Assembly: GCF_021130785.1 (NCBI RefSeq)
Contig: NC_060215.1
Coordinates: forward strand, 69,258,501 to 69,322,500
Reading direction: 5' to 3'
Length of the DNA: 64,000 nucleotides
Source: Homalodisca vitripennis
Taxonomy: Eukaryota > Arthropoda > Insecta > Hemiptera > Cicadellidae
Shown here: in pieces, positions 27,251 through 40,400 of the stretch
How positions within the stretch are numbered: position 1 is the stretch's first letter
How the letters are laid out: each line of letters starts with the position of its first letter
The notes under the pieces: model-generated
Database searches by the model: none
Told to the model about the DNA's origin: nothing
Seen by the model: the letters and a program-made list of their open reading frames with translations, nothing else
Program-made: the position numbers and the translations under genes

Positions 27251-30200
27251 TTTATTTATTTATTCAAATTGCTTGTATTTCATAATGTTCAAGCACTGTT
27301 TAGTACAGGAAATATAACAAAATTAGACTGAACAAGTTTCAGAGAATTAGCAAATTGCCCCAATTAGATACCAACATAAATCTTTGTATATTGAAATACT
27401 AAACAGTTTTAAAAGAAGTGTTTATATATACGTAACAATCCTTTGATAGTATAAAAATGAAAATATTTTTAGAATTCTGTATTTGAATGAAACATATACT
27501 ATTGTACATCATGCTATTGAGAACATCCCATATAGTTCAAATATGATCTTAAAAATTATTTATCACGTAGTTTAACAAGTTTTGTTACTAGGTAGAAAAA
27601 TACATTTCATTTTTTAAATCAGTAAATTAAAACTTCATACTGCAAAAAATTATGAAATGGCCACTTTATAAAATGTTATTTGAAACCATATGTATAAATT
27701 TCAGAACAATGTTTACCCTGTGAAAAAAGTTATATACGTACAGTTAAACCAATGCACTATGCAGGAAATGGCCATATGGGAAAGAGCTACTGCTGTTTGA
27801 GCAGTTCTATTTTGTTTGTCACAGCTGTTGTCCTGTATAACTTTAATTGTTGTAAGAGGGGACGAATACTTAGTTACTACCAGTTCTGAGTATAATATAT
27901 ACAAAAAATATGTACAGAGGTGAATCGAGAGAGGTGAAGTATATCAATGTTAAATTGTTGATTCATCAGAAATTTTGGTAGCAATAGAAAATAGAGCTAT
28001 CATCATTAGAATCAAATGTATACAAAACAAGAACTTGGTAACTAAACTCATTGAAGTATTGTTATAAAAAATATATTGAGTTCTATACAAAAAATATGCT
28101 TAGCATAAAACTTTATACACAATTCATGAGAGAAAGAGGGAAAAGATTAAAAAATTAGAGTATATTAAAGCAGGTTTTTAGTTTATAAAATATTATAAAC
28201 TATATATATTATATACATGAGAGAAAGAGGGAAAAGATTAAAAAATTAGAGTATATTAAAGCATGTTTTTAGTTTATAAAATATTATTAATACATTTTTG
28301 GGAAACGTTTATGTTACATGATTTCCTTTCACACATTGTAAAAATTAGTTACAGTGAAACTGTTTTGTTGTAAAAAATTGTAAATATAAATAAATCTCTT
28401 TAGATATAAAAAGATTCAAATATTATAGTGGTTAATTAGTGAGTAATTATTATAGGTTCACTCTCCGCAACCAGTGGAGGTTCTGGTGATGAGGATGATG
28501 ATTTGTTTGGAAATAGAAAAAAACAGAAACGAGGAGTTCTTCCAAAACAAGCTACCAGTATTATGCGTTCCTGGCTCTTTCAACATTTGGTGGTAAATAT
28601 ATTTTGTTATTTGTGTTTTTGAATAAAATGTTTAATAATTATAAATACATATTTCTGTTTACTGTCAAGAATAAATTGTATCCTTCACATCTGTTTTGTT
28701 TATATATATATATTTTTTTGTTAAATAAAAAGTCTTAGCTAAAACATAAAATTGTACATATTTTTCATATAACAAATGGACAACATGGTACAACAAGCGA
28801 ATATTGGCATTTCAAGTACAGTTTAGTTTGAGGATAGTGTCTCTTCACATTATCATTGAAACCACTTAAGAATTTGACAATACTAAATAAGGTTTTAGTT
28901 TTATTACGTGTAAAGACTACAGGGTGGTAAATTTACAAAAATTGGCTTTATTAAAGCACATACTGATTTATAGCACCTGTAGTAAATTAAAAATATCTTC
29001 TGAATGTCTGAAATTTTCATGTAGAACCAAAAAGACTTATTTTAAAGTTAAAATTATTTTCCTTCAAGTGGTTGACGTATTTGTGGCCTGAAGATAAACA
29101 TTATTCTAGTGTTAAAATTAAAATTGTATTTAATAAAAACATAATTTAAAAAATAAATATACACAAAACATAAAGATAAAAAATAACTACAATAGTGTGG
29201 TTAGAAAGCTTCAAATTTAACACTTAAAATTTATACAATTAAAATTATCACTCAGTAACATATATGGAAAAAAAATTGTGCAAGTTATGTTTCCAATTGT
29301 AAAATTCACATCTAAATGGGTGCATGAGCTCTCGTGAACGCTGCCGCAACCAGTGTTGGACAGTTGTTTGCAAGAACTGAAGATCAATGTCGGCTATTAA
29401 AATTTCAATTATAAACATTGCCAAGATATCACAGCACTGTGTGAACAGACTTCGTATTGACTCTCGGACAACCAGCAATAAAACTGTATTAAGTACTTGT
29501 GACAGTTTTCATGAGTAAAATTGCTTATCTTGTTCATATTATGTGATAGTAGTTGTACAAATTCTCGTAACTTTGTACCGTTGGACGATAACACATGAGG
29601 GTGGTGACTTCTGAGGTCGTAGTAATAAATACTAGAAATGCAAAGTTTACTTATAAGTTCAGTTTAATTACGAAAACTTACAAGCACCACTTTTAGATGG
29701 TAAAGGAAAAGTATGTAATGCCACGTTGCTGCCAATTAGAACACAAGAACTAAAAACGAATATCTTCTAAGTGGGCCTAAAATATCCAATGTTCTCTGGA
29801 ATTATGCCTACGATGTTCTACTTTATAAAACAATAATATTTCACTTCCCTTCGCAATATGTAGACTCACAAACCGGGTGTCGGCGTCATGGCACGAGACA
29901 TTGAAGCTGTAGTCTAAGAACGGTTATTTCTAGAAGAGGAGTAGAAGTTGGGAAACTGGTAGCCATCTACTCAAACAACACGTGAGATACATCAGGTACG
30001 TGAGCTACGTGAACTCGCCTAAAACAAATTCGCGACGGTATTAGCCATTTAATGATACAAATTACTTATTATAACAATGTGTTCGCCATTAAGGACGACG
30101 CCACAACTTTTATCTATCTCAATCAAGCAAATAAAAGATCTTCAAGGGTAAGTAACTTTACTATTTACAACTTTACTTTACGTTACATTCATTTTTATAT

Positions 30201-33200
30201 GTTTGGCATCAAAGGGCTAATTTAATAATACGAAAAGATAAATTTTACTTACGGACAAAGCGCGCAAGGTCTGATCGGTCACGTAGTTGGGCTGCTACAA
30301 AGGGTGAGAAGAAAATATACATCCGCGAGCCAATTAGGTAGTTACTCCGCCGATAATTTAATAATAATAATAATAATAATAAATGCGTTTATTTTTTCTC
30401 TCTTTTTTTTTAAATACATGTAAATACAGTATACAACAATATACAGATTACAGAGAAAAAATATACCAACCCAAAAAGAAAATAATCTTGCACTTGGGTG
30501 GGAGCCATCATCAGCTTCTTAATTTAACTTAAGTTCTATAATAACAATATGAAAATACAACAAATAATAATAAACAAACTAAAATTACTCTTAACCATCA
30601 AATTAACACACATTAATTAGAGGAATCCAACTCACCTTCAATATAAAAACATACATTTACAATTTATAAAATAAGAACAAAATATTTTTACTGAACAACT
30701 AAATATAAATTTTCAATATCTTTAACACTTCTACTCAATAACCAAACCTTCAGCCTCTTTTTAAAAATAAATATAGATCTATTAATTTTTAATTTCACTT
30801 GGAATTAAATTAAAAAACTTATAACTTAAAAACACAAAACATTTTTGAAAACAAAGAACAGTTTTGGTTTAGGCAATCGCAAATACTGTTGATTACTGAG
30901 TCTAGTAGAATAACCAGAGTTGTCAATAACAGGTCCACTGTTACCACTTAGTATGAAAAAAATTACTAAAACTTTAAAAACATATAAATATCTTAATGGT
31001 AAAATAAAATTTCTAACAAAAAGCGGAAACGAATGTTCTCTAATATTAGAATTACATATCAATCTTATAAATTTTTTCTGAAGGACTATTAGACTAGATA
31101 AATTTGAAACATATGAACTACCCCACAATGACAATCCATACTCCAGCCTAGAATTAATCAATGAAAAATAAGCCAGTCTCATAACTGAGGGAGGACAAAC
31201 TGATTTCAAATGAAAAAATGCCCTAAGTGATGACCGTAGAGACTTTTTCAGAGAACCTATATGAGGTTTCCACGATAAGTTTTCATCTAGAGTCAAACCC
31301 AGATACTTAATCTGACTACATTTATTAATTACGCCACAATCACACAGATCCTTGCTGCAATTTATTGAATGTATTTCTTAAGGCTGTGCCAAAGTTGCCG
31401 GATTGGGACAAAGAAAAAATCATATATAATGTTTTTGATACATTCAAGGATAATTTATTACAAGCAAACCATATAGATATTTTATTTAGGTCATCCTGCA
31501 ATCCTTGAATATAATTCATCAACTGTTGACGCACTATAGGAAAAATGCTGTGTCATCAGCAAATGCTGTCACCTTACCATTGAAATTTCCTGAGTAAAAG
31601 TCATTAACAAAGATTAAAAACAAAATAGGCCCAAGAACTGATCCCTGGGGGACTCCAAAATGTAGACTTTCCAAGCAGCTGGTGCTACTGTTTTATTTTG
31701 ACGAATTGCTGTCGACCAGTTAGGTATGTCTTAAACCAATTCAAAGGGACACCTCGAATACCAGCAGATTCCAAACATTCCAAATTTAGTCCCGGAACAT
31801 TGGATAAAAATAATATTAAATTATACTGGCTGACTAGGTTGCGAAAATTACATTATATGAAATTTAATTAATCAATTAACGGTACAACTTTACTTACCAG
31901 TGTAAACGCAGCTTATGTTGACGCCTGTCTATAGACGGCCAGCGGACCAAATCATCTAAGCACATCAATTTTCGTCGTCAGAGCGGGATTGGTTGGACGA
32001 AAATAAGAAATCCAGTCAGTTCTCCGATCAACTATTTACCTGAATCACTTCTCTGCACACGTAACGATAGGTTGGATGATTCGAACTGTTCAAACCAAAT
32101 AGTTCAACATGTATAAGGAGTCTTATGCCATGTTGTTTCGTAGTCCATGACTATAATCTAATCTAACATGCACAGCCTTTCGTGCATTTATTTACTTTGT
32201 AGTTGTGTTTTTGTGATGGGGTGATTCTATTCTTGCATTATCATAAAGTTTATTTAACACAAAAATATTTAGGAGCCAGTCATTGATCAAATTAATTGTA
32301 CTTGTTTTCTGGGTGCAACTGTAGAAGGTACTTTTTTGTATTGTTGTCTATTTACTTATTCTACAGATCGCATACTAAACACACTTTTGTAACTTCCGTA
32401 GCAGATAACTTTCTGATGAATTCTTTATGTATTAGCTCTGTTAGTGGGATATATATTTAGAGCCACGGTACTTTCGCGGGACTCTAACCAAGGCTACCGC
32501 CAATGATGAGAATATGTAAAAGCGTGCATTACGCATGAATTTTGGACTCCAGGAAACGTGTGGATATGTGTGAATTTTTATAATTGCCCCCCAAATTATT
32601 ACTAGGGATGGATCGTTTCCGATACTCTATACTGCAGCCTTTTCACTTGATACCAACAGAAGTGCTTAAATACGCTTGAAAAATTACAATTTCACAATAT
32701 CCTACTGATATGGGAAAGCTGTATCTCGAATCCAAAATTAATTCTATTTGTGGACGACTACTGATCGGCAGTACGCATATTACAGATTGCTGAAACGTTT
32801 TTGTCCTTTTTGTATGAAAAATGTTGATTAAATAACCAAATTAACAAAGTACTGTAGTTTAATAAATAATATTTTAGCTATAATTAATATTTTTAAAATT
32901 TTTTTATTATGGTGCATCGTTGAGAGCCTGCTCCGTCGTTGGACAAAAACGATCGGCAGTATGCAAATTATCGATTGGTAAAACTTGTTTTTGTCCTTCT
33001 TTTTGTATACAAACTATTTATAAATATACAGTAGCAAAATACCGCAACTTATAAATAATATTTTTATTTCTATGCCTATATTTGTCAAGGCCATTGTGTC
33101 TGATGGTTCTATGCACAGATGTTAGCTGCTCAGCGAAAAACAGGCGATCGCTAATTTTAATTTTATCTATACGTCGTACTTTGTGGTTGTACATAAATAG

Positions 33201-36200
33201 ATTCTCTATAAATGTAAATATATCCATACATTTTTACATAAATGGAATATATTCTGGAAGCTCATTTTATAATCTACTATTTCTATTGTTTAAAAGGAGA
33301 AGATAGAGGTTATGACTTGTAATTTTAAATATATTAATTTCCCTGAATCTCTGCAAATTACTTTGAAGTATGGTATTCATAGAGTTGCTTCCCCCCCACC
33401 AAGGATAAATTAATTAAGTAGAGTTGGGATGAAAGTATTTGATGAGGTATCAGATGGACCGACCTCATGTATCGGCGAAATCATTGTCACATGTTGAAAG
33501 TTGACCTGCAATGCTGGACTGCAGTCTGTGCCACGGTAGCGCTGTATTGGTATTTATTTGTTATCCTTGTTTTTCCCTATTTGATGCATTTTCCAAATAT
33601 CACAGAAAGGAAAGTTATTAGGTATACACGATTTTTATGTCGACACATTGAAAAACATAGAGATAAAAACTAGGAGCTTAAAATAGGTAGTAGCGATAAA
33701 TCGTCACTGAATTTCTTGCATATCGCTAGCGACGAAATGTGTTAGAGCATCGCACTTCTTGCGAATACAGCTGATTACGATTAACCATCACAGCTGCATT
33801 CAGCATAAGGGTAAAATACAGTATTAAAGTTGTTTATTTAGCTTGAAAATCAACAAGAGAATCCGAAATTTTCGACTGGGAAAACCAGGAATTTCAAAAG
33901 CTGATTTGAGTGGCCTCCCTTTTACTATAAAATTTAATGCATAAGTAAATTGGACTATTCTCAAAAATGTTTAGTCTATGATGAGGATATTGAAGATTTA
34001 AAACTTGAATTCCACACATAATTAGTCTGTATTGCATAATTAACTAAATATACACACAGTATACTGTTCTACTAACCTCCGTTGAAGTACACTGTGATAA
34101 AACTGACTGGGCAAAACAGGATGAGGATAGCCTTTTACAAAAATAATCTATATGAAACTTCAAACTTAAGTTTTTATGAATGTAGACTCTGAGACAAAGG
34201 TGAGACTCAGAAAAGTACATTTTATTGCCATTGTACACAATATTTTACTAAGCTATTTTTGGATTATTTTGTACAAGTAGAGATATATTTAATATTAAGT
34301 AGAGAAAAGTATGAATTGAATGAATTATACAAGTCATTAGCAATTAGAGCGTATGAATCAAATGAATTAAAGGAGTCACGAAGATGGTTACAAAATTGGT
34401 ACATTTATTCTTTAGTTAACTTACTTTTTTTACCTATCTGTTTCGTATGTTTTATTGTACTATGGGGACACAGTGCTAAAAATAAGCATTATGATTTAAT
34501 TTCTCTCTAAGATCTGATATCAGATCAGACTGATTTTTAATTTACCTTCAAGCTGGTTTTTTTAAAAATTTTTAATTGTTCTGATGTTTCAGAGATCCTG
34601 GGAATAAGCTGGCAATTGTTATTTAGAACCGGGAAAATCTCAAAAACAATTTTTCTGTCTCTAAAAACTTATGTAATCAAGAAATAATTTAACAGTTTCT
34701 TGAATCAGGACCTTATTAATCTCAATACATATTGTGTTTTACGCGAAATGGTCTGTGAAACAGTGAATGAAGATTGACATATGTTCACCAGCCCCATCTG
34801 ACGCTGGTTGATCCAAGATCGCTCCCACTAGTGTAGTGGAGTTTATCATTGTTATTCTACCTCTGTGTTGCGGCAAGCTCCTCAAATTCGTAACAATCCT
34901 TTGGACACCCAAAATCGCCCAACCGATCATCTCAGGCCTCGACCACTATACGAGCAGTATACTGTAAGTGGTAAAGCGACAGGACGGCAGAACTATAGTG
35001 GCTACGATACAAACGATATTTTTGTGTTTCGGTTTTAATCAGACACCGAAATAGGGTCTCTGGACAAAGTTTTCCAACTCCTACACTTAAGTGAAAATAG
35101 CATTTTAAAAAGACATGTTAGATAGATTGTACAGGCCTAAAATTAACAGTATTTATCATATAAACAGGCTTTGAGTTTGATTCTTTGAATATTATTATCT
35201 GTTTGAAGTGTTGATAAAAGATGCAACTAGGGCTTTTGAAGTACACTAGAATGTTTGGTGGATTTTACCAGACCTAATAAGACACCTTTTGGAGAGGAAA
35301 ACAAGGATTTGCGAGAACAAGTAAAGCCGAGAAGGAGGCATTTGTGTCGCAACATAAATTCACAACAATAACAAAATGAGCTGAGAGTTGAGCTGCAGGA
35401 GAAAATTTTAATGTCTGGGGTTAGCAGCCAATCAGTGGCACTGTATGTCATGGCCAATGTCAAGCGCTCTCCATATATACAATACAAATATTAAACTTGT
35501 AAGTTGTCATCCTAATGCAGACGGCCATCCACTTACCACTTGTAGCGCGGCCAAGGCCTCAGTTTACCCATGAGGGATCACTTCTGGCTGGATTATACCT
35601 TCCAGTTGAACCTACCACTGGGCACAGCAAAACACGATGTATCACTTAAATCTGGGAAACCTTATTAATGTCCAGGAACGGCACTTCACTAACCACAAAT
35701 GTCAAGATTCTGGGTTTAAGGGCAATTCGATAGGTCTGGTATACTGTGGGAGATGGCTGTTGGAGTTGGTGGGGTTTGTTCCCTAACTTCAGAAGTTCTT
35801 GCTAGCCTCAACAAGGGTGTGCCATCCCCCTGCCTACTTTAACTGGAGAGGCTGGTTCAGAGCTGGTCTTCCCTTCTTTTGGGGAGACATGACTTTGAGA
35901 TTAGTGCACAATTTTTCCTTATGGATCTCGATAGGAGGCGGCCCCTACCCCTTAACCTTACCCATCCTGAATATCCTGTCACTCCGTAAGCAGCGCTAAG
36001 GTTCTTACAGGACTAAGTGCAATTTCTAGTGCAAGCTTCTTGTCCTAAGAGAACAAAAAAAAAAGAAAAAAAGTGATGTTACATTGAAACCTTGACTGAA
36101 CTAGCTGCGTTTACAATGGCAAAAAATAAATATTGCTTATCTAAATGGGTGCAAGAGCTCTCATGAACTCTACCGCAACCAGTGTTAGACAGTTGTCTGC

Positions 36201-37358
36201 AAGAACTGTTTTGCCCATTCAAATTTTAATTATAAACATTGTCGAGACATCACATCATGTGTGAACATACTTCGTATTGAATTCCGCAATAACCAGTGAT
36301 ACAGCTGTAGCAAGTACTTGTAACAATTCTCGTGAGTAAAATTGCTTATCTTGTTCACATTATGTAACAGAAGTTGCGCAGATTCACTCCTAACTTTACT
36401 TCCCAGTGTAAACGCTGCTTAATATTGTTACCAGTCTGCAAATGGCCAAATCTACCACACGTCGGTTTTCATTGTCAGCGGCATTGGCTAGATGGAGGCT
36501 GATGAATATCCCTTCAATTCTCCAATCAACTATTCATCTGAACGACTTCCCCACTCAAGTGACGATCTGTCAGACAATTGGAATTGTTCAAACTTTGGTC
36601 CAACTTGTATGACATGCCTTACGTCATATTGTTTTGTAGACCATGACTACAACCTAACGAACACAATGTGACTTCAACCACAGCATTTCGTGTGTTTATT
36701 TACTTAGTAGTTGTGTTGTCGTGATGAAATAGTTCTATTCTTGAATTATCTTAAAAGCAAACACAAAATATCTAATAACCAGTAATTGATAATGTTAATT
36801 GTGCTTGTGTTCTGGGGGCAACTAAGGAAAGTGCTGTTCTGTACTTGTAGAATGTGAAGGAAACACACTTTGGTAACTTCCGTAGCAGATAATATTCTGA
36901 TGCATTCTTTTAATATTAGCCGGTAGTAGGATATATTGGGAGCCTCGACACTCACTGGACTGTAACCAGGTCTGTCACCAATGATGAGAATCTGGAAATG
37001 TGTGATTTATGTATGATTTTCGGACTCCAGGAAAACGTGTGGATTGTGCGTGAATTTTTACTAGAGATAGATCTATAACGATACCCAATACCCACAGCTC
37101 TTTTATATCGATTCTGATAACAACACAAGTGCATAAAATACACTTGGAAAATCATGATTTCACAATATTACAACTAGTGAGTGTGGAAGCTAAATCTTGA
37201 ATCCAAATTGTATTTGTGGACGACAGTTTTTCGGCAGTACGCAAATTACCGATTGCTAACAAATTCATGTACTTCACGTATGAAAAAATATAGGTAGATA
37301 GGTTAACAAATAATATTTTTGTTATAATTTGTATTCTCTCTCTCTCTTTCTCTCTCTC

Positions 37359-37442
<84 letters not shown>

Positions 37443-40400
37443 GCACCGTCGAGAGTCTGCTGAGTCTATTTGTGGATAAGAACTATGCATTGGCAGTATG
37501 CGAATTACTGATTGCTAATACCGGTTTTTGATGTAGAAAAACTATTTTGAAGCGTACTGTAAGATAATACTGTAATTTATGAATTTTATTTTAATTGATG
37601 TTCGTATTTTCTGTATATATTTGTCAACGCCAGCATGTCTACTGGTTCTATGTGCAGACGCTGAATGGTGGTAAACAGATCATTGCCGATTTTTATTTTA
37701 TCAATTTGTCGTATTTTGTGTCGTAGATAAATAAGAATCTCGATAAATATATATATTGATACATTTTTACATAAATGGAGTATATTCTGGAACCTCATTT
37801 TATAACCTACCATTTCTATGATTTAAAAGTATAAGGTAGAGGAATATAACTTATACTTCTAAAAAGATATTAATTTCCCTGAATCTGCAAATTCCTTTGA
37901 AATAGCTTGTTATTCCTAGGCTTCTTTCCCTCAAAAGGTTAAAGAAAGTTAAAAGTATAATATCAGTATAAATAAGGTCAGATGAAAGTATTTGGTCTAC
38001 TTTTTGGTTGTTCTGGACCCACCTTGTGTACTGGCAAAATCGCGGTCTCATACAGAAAGTTTGTGCACCTCAAACACCTGATCTGCAATGCTGGACTATA
38101 GTGTGCCCCATGGTAGCGCTGTTTTAGCAATTGTTTGTTCTCTTTTTTTTTCAAATTGGATACATGTATTTTCGAGACATCACAGAAAGTATGTAACATC
38201 CAGAAAGGAACAGAAATGATATATATATATATTGAGTAAAGTAGTTTATTTGAAACTATTGTTTTTTATGAATGTTCTTTACCTTTATCTGTTGAAATTC
38301 CACATAATAAAAAACGTGCATTCACACACTGCAAGAGTAAGTAGTTGTTTTTTTGTACTTAATTAGATGATTACTTCATATTAACTACAATTTAACATAT
38401 CTGTATGGTGTAAATTCTTAAAAACTTTTTCCACACTAAAAGAAAATAGTTTGTTCTATTTATAGGAATTCATTTATAAATAAAGCTGGCATTTCCACAA
38501 CTGCTACCCAAAGGCCTTATAATTTGCAGTAGTCTTTTAATTCTTATATAATAGTGTAGAGAAATGGAGTAAAAAATCAGCCTGAGTCTAAATCGTTTAA
38601 GACTCTTTGCTCTTTTTCAGTATGATTAGTTAGGAAAAGTAAATTTCATTTTGGTTGGGCAGTAAACCATAAACTTATAATGTTTATTAATTTTATTTAT
38701 TTTTCATTGGTTTCAGTTGCATGAAGTAAATTAATTCTTAAGTAAATTAAGAGTTCTCTAAAGCATTCTGAATTCTTTCTATTATAATTTTTTATAAGTA
38801 TCACATAGTTGTTTTTATTATTTACCAAAAGTTTGTTTGTTTTGTTAAACAGAACCCATACCCCAAAGAGGATGAAAAGAGAGAGATAGCTGCTCAAACA
38901 AACTTAACATTATTACAAGTAAACAATTGGTTTATAAATGCGCGACGGAGAATCCTGCAGCCTATGCTTGATGCATCTACTCCATCAGATGTTACAGGTC
39001 AGCTGAATCTTCATCCCAATTATTTTAGTTTGTTTTTTTTTCGTAAGCTCGGAAAGCTTGAATAAAGTTATTCATCTTCAATATAACAAAAGGATGCACA
39101 ATTTGTATCTGTATAATTTAGTAATTTTTTTATGTAATTAAACTGTTTAGTGGGGAAGTGTCTAGGAGTTCATAGAGAAGAAGAGAAATTTTTCATTCCT
39201 GAAGCATTAGTCCAGTTCGCCATACAGAAAACCTATTATAAATAATTTAAGAAGTTCTTTTCAACAACTACAATGTGTAAGTTGTTTTATTACATTACTA
39301 GAGAGAGTAAAAGCTCTGTGTTACGAACATGTTTAGATAAATACACAAGACAAACAATCATTAGAATGTTTGGTTCCAAAAATCATATTTTCATGCCTTT
39401 TTTGTATTTTAATTATTCCTAATGAGAGTTTGTTCTATATATTTATCTTCTATAAAATTGCTTTCAAATCTATGTATTTTTCTCTTATAGCATATTTACC
39501 GTTTTTGGAATGAAACTTCAAATTTTAGAATAGTAACTTTTTTATTTGTTTAATTGAAATTTTGACGTTATCTGCAAAAAGGTAGCGATCCAATTCATAC
39601 AATAATGTTTTGTTCCATTTTCATTGATGTATCATAAAAGGAAGATTGCTATTTAAAACTTTTTAGGGGTTGGGCACCCCGAGACAACCTGCCTTGTGGG
39701 AAATATACCCCTCAGGACACTTGAATATTCCAAAAAGTGGTTCCCATTGACCTAGGCATATTTACTGTATTTCCTTTTTTGATTTGATATTGTCCAAAAC
39801 ATTAGCAGGGGGAATGCAGGCTTGTTTTTCACTGTCAGTTTTATGTTTGTGTCATTTGTTTTCAAGATTGACTCTCACTCACCCCTACGCCTCACTGATA
39901 ATCACACTAGCCAGTGTAACAGAGAGCAGAACTCTCAAAAAAGTGTCCCAAACAACCCTGAGGCATTCAAAGAAATAAGATTACATATATTACACTGCAT
40001 TAGTCACACATGTTCTCAAATTCTGTGCACTAGTAAACATTTTATTTACTTTTATGAGAGTTTTCAGTCTGCACTGTCCTTTTGTCTAGCTGATTTTTAG
40101 AACCTCATTTCCCAGTACAATTGTTGGAGTAGTGTTTTTATTGAATCATCACATTATGTGGTACTGTTTCATAGACATATTATTTTTATACTTTCTAAAT
40201 TTTATTATGTTTTAATATTAAAAAGATTAAATGTTTAATTGAATTATTGAACTATAACTTTTCTTTGAATAGGTCAAATAAGAAATTGTGTGTTTGATAT
40301 ATTTAACTACAATAATATTCATTTTAAAACTATTGGACTCATACAGCAGTTTATTCTTTCTTCATATTAAAATGTGTTTAAACGATTTCATGGCCCCAGT

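Larger units (their letters stand above)
26741..28455 (+). other. PKNOX intron, repeats only
   Basis: AT-rich sequence with a (TA)n run at 27209-27246 and a tandem duplication at 28125-28296. No gene seen. Confidence 0.4.

Noticed and set aside
34259..34510. Possible small membrane protein, plus strand
   Set aside because: Single hydrophobic stretch, no family, no splice or gene context, next to a LINE fragment. Kept only as a note.
37152..37490. Minus frame of 112 residues with a long Ile-Tyr repeat
   Set aside because: It is the translation of the (TA)n microsatellite, not a gene.
29310..38189. Helitron explanation for the 2-kb repeat
   Set aside because: The borders lack the 5' TC and 3' hairpin-CTRR signature.
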